Source of the DNA: Labia minor
Taxonomy: Eukaryota; Arthropoda; Insecta; Dermaptera; Spongiphoridae
DNA: 64,000 nucleotides
Direction of reading: 5' to 3'
NCBI GenBank assembly: GCA_963082975.1
Contig: OY720344.1
Span: 34,278,033-34,342,032, forward strand
Of the stretch, positions 9,763-21,199 are shown in pieces. Under the pieces are notes generated by a model, which worked only from the letters and a program-made list of their open reading frames with translations, was not told the DNA's origin and searched no databases. The position numbers were made by a program, and so were the translations under genes. Numbering within the stretch: position 1 is the first letter of the stretch; every line of letters starts with the position of its first letter.

Positions 9763-11727
9763 TTATATTAATAAAAGTAAATATTATTAAATTTTTTATA
9801 ACCTACTTTAAAATAAAATAAAATACATCATTCAGAGTGATAAAAATTAAGAATAAAATAACTATTGTATATTAATATAGAATAATATATATATATAAAT
9901 ACTATTAATATATATTAGAAGTGTATTATTATAAATAATTTTTTTTCGAGATTAATTGAATAGAAGTTAAAAATATTAAAAACTATTTTAGACGAAAAAT
10001 TATTAATAAATTAAATAATATAATAATATATGAATGTACTAAATTATGGACCATGTATAATCCTATTCAAGCGTGGTACTAATATAAAAATAACAAAAAT
10101 TACTAAAAACCAAACAAAAATTGAAAATAAATTAATTTTATATTATTATTATTATATTTAATATTAAAATAAACACTTCAAATAAAAATAAAATACCCTC
10201 TTATTGAAGTGAAGCTGTGAATATCAATTCCTATAACTTTCTTCTAGATTCCAAGCGAAATAACACCGGTTTGGGTCCGGGGTAAATTAACTCAATTATA
10301 GCATCAATAAACTCATGATTCATGATCCATTTTTGAAAAGTTATTTTCTATAAACTATTATAATATTTTTATTATAATCAACTTTTCCAACAATTCAAAA
10401 TCATGTGTCTCTTTACAATCAGTTAATCAATCAATTTTTTACCGACCGACGATAGTAAGGGAGGTATTGTTTAATTAATATTTTTGAATTCTAGTGTGTT
10501 AGTGTCTCATTAGGAGGGTGTACTCACAGGGATAATACGAGTAAAATAATGTATTTGTAGTATTGATTAAATAATTATTAAAATACTTTGTAGTTAATAA
10601 TTTGTAACCCTAGTTTTTTTTTAAGATAATTCTAAACATAAAAAACAATGATTAGAGTTGACAACTGGTGGTGAATGCTTATTATTTATTTATTTATTTA
10701 TTTTAATACCTATGTAAAGAAATGTATTTAACTATTTAAGCTAAGAATGAGAAAAAAAACAAACAGATGAGTTTCTTTTTATCTGAGAGTTCGACAGATG
10801 CTAGCAGTTACTTTCTATAGTGCAAAATAATAATTAGCTAATGATATACACCAAGGTGTCTGGAAACCACCAATTAGACTGCTTCTCGCATGATTGAGTT
10901 CTCAAACTTTCAACCTTTATGAAGGTTTGAGTGACATACAATTATAGAACATATATATCACCGAGATATTCAGTTATCAAGATATAAATTATTTATCCAA
11001 TCATAAATAAGTATAATAAATTTATTAATATTAGAATATACAATACTATAATAATAAGCCAGAGAATATGAATAGTGTTGTTTTGAAGAGAGGGAAATTA
11101 AAAGAAATTGTTGTGCTTCAGAAAAACCCTAAAATTTAAATAACATATTATTATTTATTTATCTTTATGTAATTTTGAAATAAAAAGACTCTAAATTTTG
11201 CATAGATAGTTGTTTCCAAAGATAATCAATTATGAGTCATATTCAAAAGTTTGATAACAAATGAGAATTGATTCTTTAAAAAATATCTCTATGGAGTATA
11301 ACCCCAGACTGCAGAGTTGGCATATGCAAAATCACAGCTTTTGCAATATCAAAAAGGATGTAGAATAAAATTTAGTAGAAGATTAAATATTAGAGTAATT
11401 GGTTCTCGAAAGACATCCTACTTATATACCTAGACACTAACAATGTAAAGAAAATATAAGGGAATTAGAAGAAGAATAAAATTGGATGGAGATGGTAAAT
11501 AATGACAGATGCAAAGAATGTGGTTACTACGCCCAAGAACGTTCCGTTTCAATAGTTTACATACATAGATTGATAGATAGTTAAATAATTACTTTTAAGA
11601 ATATTCAAGGGCTAAGTTTTGTTTAAAATTTAATTGTAGAATTTATATTATGTATTTATCACTTTAAATAATATTAAAATGATTTCTATCACTCAACTTA
11701 TTTTGACTTCAATCCAACAATATTTAC
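9763..11727. other. AT-rich non-coding stretch
   Basis: No supported gene is present. It contains a 37-bp fragment of the HL-1 start at 10435-10471 and TTA/TTTA runs. A few less AT-rich lines at 10850-10930 and 11280-11530 could not be assigned. Confidence 0.6.
10435..10471 (+). repeat. Isolated 5' terminus of HL-1
   Basis: TTTTTTACCGACCGACGATAG and the next ~15 bases match the start of HL-1, then the match stops. No other part of the element follows. It could be a deletion remnant or an aborted insertion. Confidence 0.7.
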
Positions 11728-12018
11728 TCGTTACGCATACTTTTGTACAACCTACGCAAGGACAGCGCCTTTCAAGTCGGTTAGGGTACCTATAATCAGT
11801 AGAACGGGTCCTATCAACCCTTATCTTGATTTGCTTGATCGGAAGCGCTTTTTATCAAGTAACTTCCCAATTTTGATCCCGGAAATTGGGTTTACTCCGT
11901 TTCATAGACCCCAGCAAGAAAAATTTCCTTGCCAGGCCCTGGACTTAAACTAGAGACCACAAGAATGTGAGCCAACGCTGTTGCCTCCCACCCTGTGACG
12001 CCTTATCGTTACACATAC
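11728..12018 (-). mobile_element. tRNA-derived SINE with target-site duplication
   Basis: This is a diverged minus-strand copy of the SINE at 16518-16842. The shared blocks are the tRNA-like head (at the right end here), the GGGTCTATG block and the GGTTGATAGGACCCGT block. Its B box is weak (GTTTAAGTCC). The 13-bp flanks TCGTTACGCATAC (11728-11740) and TCGTTACACATAC (12006-12018) differ at one base and are read as a target-site duplication. Confidence 0.8.
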
Positions 12019-13159
12019 ATACATTTAAAAAAATAAAAGTATAAGAAACTCCTGCATGTTTAACAATAGAACATGTTTAATACTTAAAAAAATTTTCAAA
12101 CAAATCTATTTGTTATTTTAAATAATTTGAAAATTTTCATGTAATCATAAAGTTGTTGTAAATTGATGTAAATGTAAAATAAGACATAATTAGATTTGAA
12201 TTTGAAAATCAATTATTTATCATAAGGTCACATGAACTTCGCAAATCAAAATTCATAAATCGATCTTTATAATATTTTTGTATGCTGCAAAATGTTAACG
12301 CCTAAACATCGCACTTTTTCTTGCCTCTATAATCATTATTATTTATTTAGAATTTTTAATTTCTTAACACATAAAAATCTGTTAAACCTCCCTCTTCTTT
12401 CATAGATGCAAAACCCGTTTTTATCTAACAAAGCTTTCTTTATTTTATTTATTTCTTTCTTTTACTTCAAGTTCTTAAAGAATGCACTTTGTTTTTTCGG
12501 TTTACCGCAATTTTTTCTCAAAAACAGCCGGATAAGTTACAATGCAAAACATAATGGTAGGCCACAGACAATGATATCTGCGGTTCTGTGAAATGATCCC
12601 CTTAAGACGTTATTTGCGCTCTTCCTTTCAACATTCTGTTTCTAAAGGTGTTGATAATATAATACAACCTGATAATAACATGTCTAATCGAAATAAAAGA
12701 ATTAATTATTTGTTCTTCTTTAAAATAATAAAGAAATATTAATTATACTTTTCATAAATTATTTTCTGTGGTTTGGTGCCTCGAGTGAAAATTATCACTT
12801 TTATTTTGAGTTGACAAAAAAAATGAAAAAGACAAAGATTAAACCATCAGTTATTTTTTTATATATTTTAAACAAAAGAGGAATAATAAGTACAATTAAA
12901 ATAAAATTGTAAAATAAAAAAAGAAGAATGAGTTTGTTAATTATTAGTTTGGGATTTTCAATAATAATTTAAATAATAATATAGGAATATTTATTTGAGA
13001 ACTTGCAATGAAATCAAGTCAGATGGTATAAAAATTAAAAAAATAATAAATTTTAAATATATATATAAATTTTTCTTTAGAAATATAAATTCAACAAATT
13101 ATTTGTTGAATAAACAATAACAAATACTACAAAAAATATTTAATTTTATTGGAAAAAAA
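12019..13159. other. AT-rich non-coding stretch
   Basis: I see no gene or repeat that can be named here. A 61-codon frame at 12406-12591 is mostly F, L and I from A/T runs and is not supported. Confidence 0.6.
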
Positions 13160-14005
13160 GAATCTATTTCACTGGCTCTACGGAACTCCAAAGTTCTTGG
13201 CCAGAACAAGCACATTTCTCCCTATCCTGAGCTATAACCATCCAACTCCCACCATCTTCCGTCTCTCTCACGTCCCTTCCTAGATTGTGCACCCACCGCG
13301 TTCTTGGACTTTCAAGCGGACGTTTCCCAATCGGTCTCCCCATCAATATATTTTTCGCTTTTCTTTCCTCTCCCATTTTAGCTACGTGCACTGCCCATCG
13401 CAGCCTTCTCGATTTTATAACTCTAATTATGTCTGAAGATGCATGGGGTCATGCAATTCCCCATTATCCAGTTTCCGCCATTCCCCGGTGACCTCAGCCT
13501 TCTTGGGCCCATAAATGCTGCGAAGAATTCTATTCTCAAATACTCTATAATCAGGGGTGAGCAACATTTTTAATCAAAGGGCCAAACGACAGTTCAACAT
13601 TACTTGGCGGGCCTCAGACAAAAAATATAACTTAATAAATTATCAAACCTTAAATATTTAATGAATAATTCACATGATACCAACATGTCTCTTTCATTGT
13701 TATAGCGATTATTATAATATATATTTGACTTAATAGTAATCAAGTAGCCCGAAAATGTTTAAGATACAATTAAAATGATATTGTACTATTATGCTTGGAG
13801 GGTCGCAAAAATCTGTTCGGCGGGCCTCATGCGGCCCGAGGGCAGCGGTTTGCTCATCCCTGCTTAAATCTACTCTCGTCTCCCAGGGTTATACCATGCC
13901 TCACACCCATATAATACATCAGGCACAATAATTGTTTTATATATTTTAATTTTGATCTGCTTTGATAATAATTTTGACGTAATAAGCCCCTTTACTGCAT
14001 GATAA
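13160..14005 (-). pseudogene. 3' end of a non-LTR retrotransposon (LINE) reverse-transcriptase ORF, interrupted
   Basis: On the minus strand, in order, are IIVPDVLYGCEAW, then NPGRRE, then (after an inserted hAT element at 13552-13862) FENRILRSIYGPKKAEVTGEW. A frameshifted stretch follows, then HVAKMGEERKAKNILMGRP, the block PRTRWVHNLGRDV and the terminal end. This order (LYGCE.W, R.LR.iyG, W.GHv.RM, GRP.tRW.d) is that of the C-terminal region of arthropod LINE endonuclease/reverse-transcriptase proteins. At least two frameshifts and several stops show it is dead. The clade cannot be decided from the tail. Confidence 0.82.
13552..13862. mobile_element. Non-autonomous hAT element inserted in the LINE
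   Basis: The termini CAGGGGTGAGCAA and TTTGCTCATCCCTG form an imperfect inverted repeat of hAT type. Inside are GGCCCG-rich blocks typical of hAT MITEs. It is 311 bp with no ORF. The expected 8-bp target duplication is only weakly visible (TCTATAAT and CTTAAATC), so the insertion is old. The LINE reading resumes on both sides. Confidence 0.82.
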
Positions 14006-15391
14006 CATTAATTTAATTTTGGTATAAAACATTTTATAAGAATTTATTAATTACTTTGCACTGTTCATTTGAATCTCTTATCTCGGTTCAAAGAAATTGT
14101 TTTCAAAATATTATAAATAATATGTTAACAATTATAGTTATATATGAATAATTATTTAAGGGAGGAAAAAACGTACTAGAAAATAAATAAAAAATTGTTA
14201 TAGACGGGAGAAAAAAAAATTCATTGAGAAGTAAGATAAAACATAAATATATCTATTAATTGTTATATATATATGTATAAAAATATAAAAACATATATTA
14301 AAAAAATAAATAAATAAATAAATAGAGATATTTATAATTGTCATTAAAAGAAAACTAACCTCAATACACACAAATAGGAATTACGTATAAATTTAGACGT
14401 TTATAAAATTAAATGATTTTCAACGATTTTTAAAAGGAAAGTGAAATAAAAAGAAAAATAATGAAAAATAATGAGAATAACTTCTGATGACACACCTAAT
14501 CAGTCACAGCGTTTGGTAATATTAAAGGATAATTGAGGAAGAAGAAAAATTTTATTTTATTTTATTGTATTTTTTTTTTTTTTTGGCGAAATATATCCAG
14601 CATTTGTTGAAATAAAAATATCAAATCTAATCAAAAGAGTATTACTAATTGAACTAATTATATTAAATGTTAAAATTGAACTCTTTATTGATAAAAAAAA
14701 ATTATAAATTTTATTCTTTAATAAAATACGTCTTAAATTTATTTCCTTGGTGTTTCATTAATTTATATTTGTAATTTAAGAGTAATTTTCAAAATAATAA
14801 TTATTACTAAATCATTTGGATATAAAACTAATCACTGGTCACGATTTCAAAGACTAAGTAATTAAATTAATTTGAAAAAAAAATCTCTTTTTAGTAGAGT
14901 CATTCTATAAATTAAATAGTAAAATAAATAAAAATAGAAAAAAGAAAGTCAATAAGGTTAAGATATGTTAATTATGGTTTGTTTATAAATTATGATAGAA
15001 TTGTAGTTCAACTGAATTCAACCCCTCCATACTAATTAATTTAAAATGTAAAAAAATAATAAAATTTACAATAGAAATGGAAATGTCTAGGTGAAAGTGT
15101 CTTATTAGTTAGTTTCTCTCACACAAAAGGCTTTAAAATACAATTCTCCCAATCCTTCACTCATTTTTGTAATTCTTGAATATAATTATTATTTTATATG
15201 GGAATTAATTTTATAAATCGAATTAAAAATGTACATATGACAAGAATTAAAAAAAATTAAAAACAAGGAATTGGAATCTCTGTCAAATTTATTAATTGCT
15301 AGCCTCTAGTAAAATATAGCATAAAAACCCATTTGATTTATATTTTAACCAGCATTTATTTAAATTTAGGTATAATTGTTTTATTAAATAA
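14006..15391. other. AT-rich non-coding stretch
   Basis: No gene or recognisable repeat is visible. It has long T and A runs (for example 14568-14584) and many TAAT motifs. Confidence 0.6.
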
Positions 15392-15471
15392 GCGGGAGTG
15401 TCCTCCCCTAGACTTTCCCGCATATAAATAGGTATATTTAGAATGTAACTTCCGGTTAACTGATATTTTAA

Positions 15472-15997
15472 ATGTAAAAAAAAACAGATATGGATATAAT
15501 ATAAATATTTTTAATTTTATTTTATTTATAATATATAAGGGCTGGCTGTGACGTCATGAAGTGCTGGGTGACGTCATATAATTTTAAATTAAGAAAAAAC
15601 TAATGAAGATGATTTTTCTCGAGGATAAAGCCAATACAAAGTGCATAACACGTGGAGATATGCCTTCACGTGAAATTTGATATGAAAATAACCCTTCACT
15701 TCCTCTCTTCGATCGGCAATACTAGCACTTCCGGTTTCCGGATTTGCACCAAAAGTTGATCCATTCATCATACTGATACATTAAGTAAATATACCAAATT
15801 TCATCAAAATCCGTTGAGCCGTTCAAGCTGTACACATCTCTACGGACACACATCGGACGGACGGACAGACATCATGCTAAAAATACTTTTTTCTGTTAAG
15901 AAAATGCATTATTCGTGGAGATATGTACCTAAAAATATCCATAGGTGAAATTTGGTGTGAAAACAATACCCCCCTTACTATCGTCGGTCGGTAAAAA
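15472..15997 (-). mobile_element. HL-1 copy nested in HL-3, lacking its hairpin end
   Basis: It starts on the minus strand with TTTTTACCGACCGACG (15997) and follows the HL-1 sequence to a point within the AT-rich region before the complementary repeat. About 90 bp including the hairpin are missing. Its GTCY run is short. Confidence 0.75.
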
Positions 15998-16292
15998 GGA
16001 AACGCTACTTGTATAGGTAAAATGTCACTTCCGGTAGTCAGATCATGATGAAATTTGGTATCTGAATTTTTTTCATATTTTTAAATCTATATACAAAATA
16101 TGAAGCAAATATCTCGAAGCAAACTGGTACTTTACTTGAAAGGTAAACGCAACCAGAGTAGGTAAAGTACCACTTCCGGTTAACCGATTTTGACGAAATT
16201 TTGATAGAAATCTACAAACTGTGAATAATATCGGTGTACCAAATTTCGAAGTCCTAGCTTGATTAGTTTTTGAGTAAATTTGCTTACAGACA

Positions 16293-16293
<1 letters not shown>

Positions 16294-16323
<30 letters not shown>

Positions 16324-16381
16324 CATACATACATACATACATACATACATACATACATACATACATACATACACACACACA
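16294..16381 (+). repeat. Microsatellite (TACA)n followed by (CA)n
   Basis: About 19 units of TACA run from 16294, then five CA units. It occupies the same place in HL-3 as the GTCY run does in HL-1. ORFs reading YVCMYVCM or THTYIHTYI come from this tract and are not genes. Confidence 0.95.
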
Positions 16382-16517
16382 GACATAATTCCAAAAATGG
16401 TATTTTCCGACTCAGGTAGGTCTAAAACGTCAAGATCTATCAAAATCTCGAAGTCGAAATTTTTTACGATTCCAATACTTCCCTTATACGAAGTATGCGG
16501 GAAAGTAAAAATAATAA

Positions 16518-16842
16518 TTTTAAATATAACGGTAAGGCGCCTCAGGGTGAGAGGCTAGCGTCGCTGACTCACATTCTCGTGGTCCCGGGTTCAATTCCCG
16601 AGCCTGGCAAGGGAATTTCTCTAGCTGGGGTCTATGGGACGGAGTCAACCCAGCCTCCGGGATCAATATTGGGAAGCTACGTTATAAAAACTAGCGCCTC
16701 CAATCAAGAAAATCAAGGCAAAGGTTGATAGGACCCGTTATCATAGGACTATCATAGGACACCTAGTTGATATAACCGACTTGTTAGGCATTGTCCTTGC
16801 ATAGGACGTACAAAAGTCAGGTTTTTTTAAATATAACGGTAA
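16518..16842 (+). mobile_element. tRNA-derived SINE with 18-bp target-site duplication
   Basis: The body (16536-16824) starts with a tRNA-like head. GAGAGGCTAGCGTCGCTGAC resembles an A box, and GGTTCAATTCC is one base from the B-box consensus GGTTCGANNCC. A non-tRNA tail follows with GGGTCTATG and GTTGATAGGACCCG blocks and ends in a short T run. The flanks TTTTAAATATAACGGTAA (16518-16535 and 16825-16842) are identical. SINEs are moved by LINE enzymes, and the identical duplication suggests a fairly young insertion. Confidence 0.88.
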
Positions 16843-18557
16843 AGAACTAATTAATAATAATTAAATATATTTTTTAAATAATAAATTTATAAATAATTTG
16901 TGAAGCATGATAAAAATTGAAAGAATGGATGTAGGGAGTATTGTAAGAAAGCCATTTCTAGTGATAATTCAAAGTCTTAATTAGTTTATGTCAAACTCAG
17001 AATCTTACAACATTTATTTATATAAATCATTCAATGTATAGGATTGCTTAAATGTCAAAAAAAAATTATCAGTATCAATTATATTCTTAAGTAATTAATG
17101 AATTCACTTCTAAGCTCGTTTTGAAATCTATAAAAATAGACAAGATAATTTATTAAAGGATAAATTGTCAAAATGATTAAGAACAATAAATCTCAATGTA
17201 GGAATATGTTATCGCAATTGGCAACTGTCTGAGGTCTGAATGGCAAGATCCGCAAACGACAACCGAAACGATGAGCCTCGGACCAGGCTGGCAGCTGTCA
17301 GGTGTGGGGGCTCTCCTCCTGCTGCTGCACGCACTCTATTAACGCTTAAATTGATCGTGTTTAATAGCAACCTTCGAGATTGAAGTCACGATCACGCAAA
17401 AGGATGTCTCTTTTATGAGTGGCCGTTTTCCCAGACTTTTCATTCTATTTTTTGGACATAATTTTTTTATTTATTTGGAAATGAAAACGATATTTATTCT
17501 TCAATTCAATTTTTATTAATTTAATAATTAAGGTCTTAAAAAAATTAAATTTAAAATAAAATTATTTATATTATAGAATATATTATATATATATATGTAA
17601 ATTCAAAATAACAATCTTCTTCTCCAGTGGAAATCTAATCATTTAATACAAAATACTTTCTAAATTTGTCATTCCATTGCCACAAACAAACAACTAAACA
17701 AATGTATCTGAAACATCTGCGATGAAAAATAAAAATATTTTTTTTTTCAAAAAGTCCCGACAACCAAAACGTGTAACCTAATTTGACATGTCTGAAGACC
17801 AAATGGTTAGATCGCCCCTAAATTTTTGGTTAAACAAATTCTTATCTAATTGACAACCACAATTTTGCAATACCAAATTCTTGATTGCTTTAACATGATT
17901 TTCATTAGTAGGCATCGAATGACAACCCGAGCCGTATCAATAAATCAGTCTTTCTCTTTGTCATGAGACATTATATTGTAACTAAACACCTTTTCATACA
18001 TTTCCAACATTTAGGAAGCCAAAAAAATAATTTTTGTAATAAAATTTAATGCAACCTCTTTGTTTAATTTTTAAAAAATCGAAAAAACAACTTTTAGAGG
18101 CAAGTTTCAACAAGCGAAACTTATATTCCAAAATGAGACTCATGTCAGTAAATGTTGTTCTTTGTTTTTACTACTTTGTATTTATGTGCCACCAGAAGCC
18201 AAAGCAATTAACTCCACATTTAAAGAAACTGAGAAAATGAAGCCCAAAGTTCACAGCTTCTAGGAAATTCAGGTTTATTGATTACAGAAAAATATATATT
18301 GCATTAAGATTATCAAGTTCATTATTCACTTCATATGTTGCAGATTACATTAATTACATTACATGACGAGCAAAATTTTAAAAATTGGAGTTAATCTGTT
18401 TAGCTTCTGAGTGACACATAATATATATATATTAATATTTATTTTATATTATCTATAATTTAGAATGAGTTCAATTCACCTGATTTTGATTAGTTATTTG
18501 AAAGATAGAAAATATATGAATTTATTATATAATTATTTCAAAAATAGTAAAGTATAC
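16843..18557. other. AT-rich non-coding stretch with a GC-richer island at 17200-17430
   Basis: No supported gene is present. Apart from the island, it consists of A/T runs and a (TA)n tract near 17583. Confidence 0.55.
17200..17430. other. GC-richer complex island with paired E-boxes and a short signal-peptide-like frame
   Basis: This is the most complex sequence within several kilobases. It has CAGCTG (17292) and CAGGTG (17299), two E-box motifs seven bases apart. A plus-strand ATG near 17273 opens a 23-codon frame reading MSLGPGW...GALLLLLHALY, which resembles a secretion signal but ends at TAA. A second frame from 17240 runs about 47 codons. A splice donor-like CAG|GTGTGG occurs at 17301. 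Neither frame shows a domain. It could be a first exon, an enhancer or chance. Confidence 0.35.
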
Positions 18558-19062
18558 GTAATTATATAGAACGGTCATCCAGTCATGGATTTGGATAAAA
18601 CTTTGCCAGTGGGTTCCTTTTCTCATGCAATTTTTTGCGGGTGGCTTCTAGTTTACGAGACAAAAATTATTAAAGTTTGCATGTAAATCCATTGATATTC
18701 TATTTAGCTACCATCTTTTATTAATTTGACCACCACTAATTTTCATGTTTTTTTCACTTTGGATTGAATCTAGAAAAATTAAAAAATTAATTAATTAAAT
18801 AATTTTCCTATATCTAAACCGAACCGAAAAAATCGAAAATTAGTGATTAAGTGAATAATTTGTGAATTAATCAATAAAACATTACTTAATGGCACATTTC
18901 ATAACCAGTTAATCTGTCAAACTTAAAAAATCTTTATTTATCTCGTAAACTAGAAGCGTCCCGCAAAAATTGCATAAGAAAAGTTTATTTGGAATTAAAA
19001 AAGGAACCCACTGGTAAAGTTTTATCGAAATCCATGACTGGATGACCTTTCTATATAATTAC
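18558..19062. mobile_element. 505-bp MITE with long terminal inverted repeats
   Basis: The first ~60 bases (GTAATTATATAGAACGGTCATCC...) are repeated inverted at the end, with few mismatches. The arms include CCAGTCATGGATTT and the GTGGGTTCC block. Further inside, arms remain related (TAGTTTACGAGA near 18648 and TCTCGTAAACTA near 18941). No ORF is present. A diverged relative is at 48187-48653. Confidence 0.8.
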
Positions 19063-20344
19063 CCAAGTATGTTTATTTTATGGGAAAATTTTCATTTACC
19101 AGTCAAGTATATTAGATATATATATATATAAATATTGTATCATTAATTAGTAAATGATTAATTAACATTTTGATATAGAGTGAAAAAAATAAATTAACTC
19201 AGATTTTCTTTTTATAATATTCGAAGATCTTTTAGTTTTCGAGGCTAACAAGTTAGTTAAATGTGTTAAATTAAAGTAGAATTTATCATGTAATATGATT
19301 AATAATGGGTTGGTAGGTAGGTGTTATTATTACAATTTCTTTTTTTTTTTTTGCGGTAGCAAAATTGATCTAGACTACAATTAATCTCCTTTAAATATAA
19401 ATCGAAATGGAAATAGAAAAAAAAAATTGTAAGTCGTTGGAGCCTATGAATAAATTAATAATCTTTAATAATTCTAAATGAAAGAATTGGATTGTATAAG
19501 AATATTAATAATACAGATTGGGAAAGGGATCACTCTATTCTTCAGGTGGCCTTCGGTTATTTTTAAACACACATCAATAAGTCTTTGGTTTGATTTATTT
19601 GTTCAATATTTCTTCAGTCTAATCTAATTTGCAAGACAAGTTGAAATGTAATTATGTTTTATTTCATTTTTGTTTTGTTTTTTATTAACATATAAATATA
19701 TCTGATAGATGGATACCAATGGAATGTAAAGTGTTTGACACTTACACACATAATAAAATAATTGTTAATGTGTATGGTTGGTTTAGTCATTATTATAGTC
19801 AAAACCATTGCGACCTGCAATCAAAGAAGTCATCGTTTGATTAGGATAGTAGCAAAGTATCAAAGAAAGCGCAGTTGAAAATATTTATTGAAGTTATTAT
19901 CAGTCTTATGCTAAACTAAACACACACTATATACCTTATATATAGAGATAAATATAAACACTTTAGGAAATGTCTTGGAAATAAAATCTCTCTTCTTAGT
20001 TAAAAGTAAAATTAAATCAATGGTCTTTTTATAAATGAGAGTTTAATTTAGAAAGACAAGCTCATTGAATTAATAAGAATTTGTATTCTTTATAAAAAGA
20101 AATATTATAGTTAATTCATAAAATATATTAAAAACACCTATCAATGAAAGATTGCAATTCACCTTCTTAGAATATATAAAAACAACATGAGACTTTTTAA
20201 TTATTCATACTAATTTCAATAAATACCTAAATAACTAATATAGAAGAATTTTTATTGTCATTCATTTTTATATAAGCCAATTGTATACATTTTACATTTA
20301 GAATTTTCTCAAAGAAAAATGACTTTATTTAATCTTTCAAAAAA
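19063..20344. other. AT-rich non-coding stretch
   Basis: No gene or repeat that I can name is present. There are simple (TA)n and T runs. Confidence 0.55.
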
Positions 20345-21199
20345 AAGAACTGTGGCCAAACACAGTACCGACCGATGATTTAAAACTAATTAAAAACAAC
20401 ATTATATATATTATTTCACAGTTAGTTTAATGTAATAGTTAATAATGGATTAGGGTCGAATTAAATTTTATATCATTTTTAATTCGACCTATACATATAT
20501 ATATATAATTATTATTATATTTAAGCCTCGACCGGACGCATGGAAAGCGAGCGCCAGGTACATAGTAGCAGCTCGCACGCTGGCTGCGTCATTGTGCCGG
20601 GATAATAAGCTATTTTGCGCGAGTTTAAAATTTTTAAATTCTTTATTTTTTTTTTTCTAAATCGCCCGCTTTAAGATGTCGATCGCCCACCAATCTCTTA
20701 GCGCTAGTATTCCATGAGTGTAATTTGAAATATTACATATATCGATTTTTTAGTAAAAATCAATTTTATGTAGAAAGTATAAAAAAATTTTAAAACTTGA
20801 ATTAAAATGACTAAATTATATTATCTTGGTTTTTATTTTTAGTTTAATTACTCAATTAATTATTAATTACTACTATATTTTAAGTGAAAAATTTCCGTCA
20901 ATGAATATAAAATTAAGTCTTTGTGAACTACCACTTCCGGTTTCCAGATATACACCAAAAGTTGATGAATTCATGTTACTGATGCATTAAGTAAATATAT
21001 CAAATTTTATCAAAATCCGTAGAGCCGTTCAAACTATACACTTCTATACGAACACACAATGGACAGACGGACAGACATCATGCTAAAAATACTTTTTTCT
21101 GTTAACAAAATGCATGATTCGTGGAGATATGTAAAACTCTTCACATGTGAAATTTGGTGTGAAAACTATACCTTCCTTTGTTATGATCGATTGGAAAAA
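20345..21199 (-). mobile_element. HL-1b copy, a diverged HL-1 subfamily, with internal insertion
   Basis: At the left is a hairpin (CTGTGGCCAAACACAG) followed by TACCGACCGATGA. At the right is a CCACTTCCGG block, a CAAATTTTATCAAAATCCG block, a GGACAGACGGACAGACA run and a degenerate end TATGATCGATTGG. Comparison with the minus-strand relative at 38825-39321 suggests about 330 bp (roughly 20430-20770) were inserted or deleted between the two copies. Confidence 0.65.
20454..20640. other. Hairpin and GC-rich structured block inside HL-1b
   Basis: GGTCGAATTAAA and its complement TTTTAATTCGACC (20454-20490) form a hairpin. Just after it, a GC-rich block has three complementary pairs: GACGCA/TGCGTC outermost, and GCGAGC/GCTCGC with GCCAG/CTGGC in interleaved order. 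The interleaving would make a pseudoknot if transcribed. It resembles no ribozyme I can name. Confidence 0.45.

Larger units (their letters stand above)
15392..16511 (-). mobile_element. HL-3: Helentron-like element, interrupted by an HL-1 copy
   Basis: On the minus strand it starts TTTTTACTTTCCCGCATA at 16511. It continues through a (TATG)n microsatellite, a CCAAATTTC block (complement) and two CTTCCGGTT blocks. It ends with TATGCGGGAAAGT, a perfect 13-bp complement of the start, and the hairpin GGGAGGACACTCCC. An HL-1 copy (15472-15997) sits inside. The overall order is that of HL-1 and HL-2 but the subterminal repeat and hairpin sequences differ. Confidence 0.7.

Noticed and set aside
13285-13491. 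68-codon plus-strand ORF
   Set aside because: It is the antisense shadow of the LINE C-terminal region.
16073-16558. Three overlapping ORFs reading YVCMYVCM or YIHTYIHT
   Set aside because: They are translations of the (TACA)n microsatellite inside HL-3 on both strands.
20520-20620. Self-cleaving ribozyme (HDV-like) in the GC-rich block
   Set aside because: The interleaved helices lack the order and joining regions of HDV-like folds, and no hammerhead core (CTGATGA/GAAA) is present.
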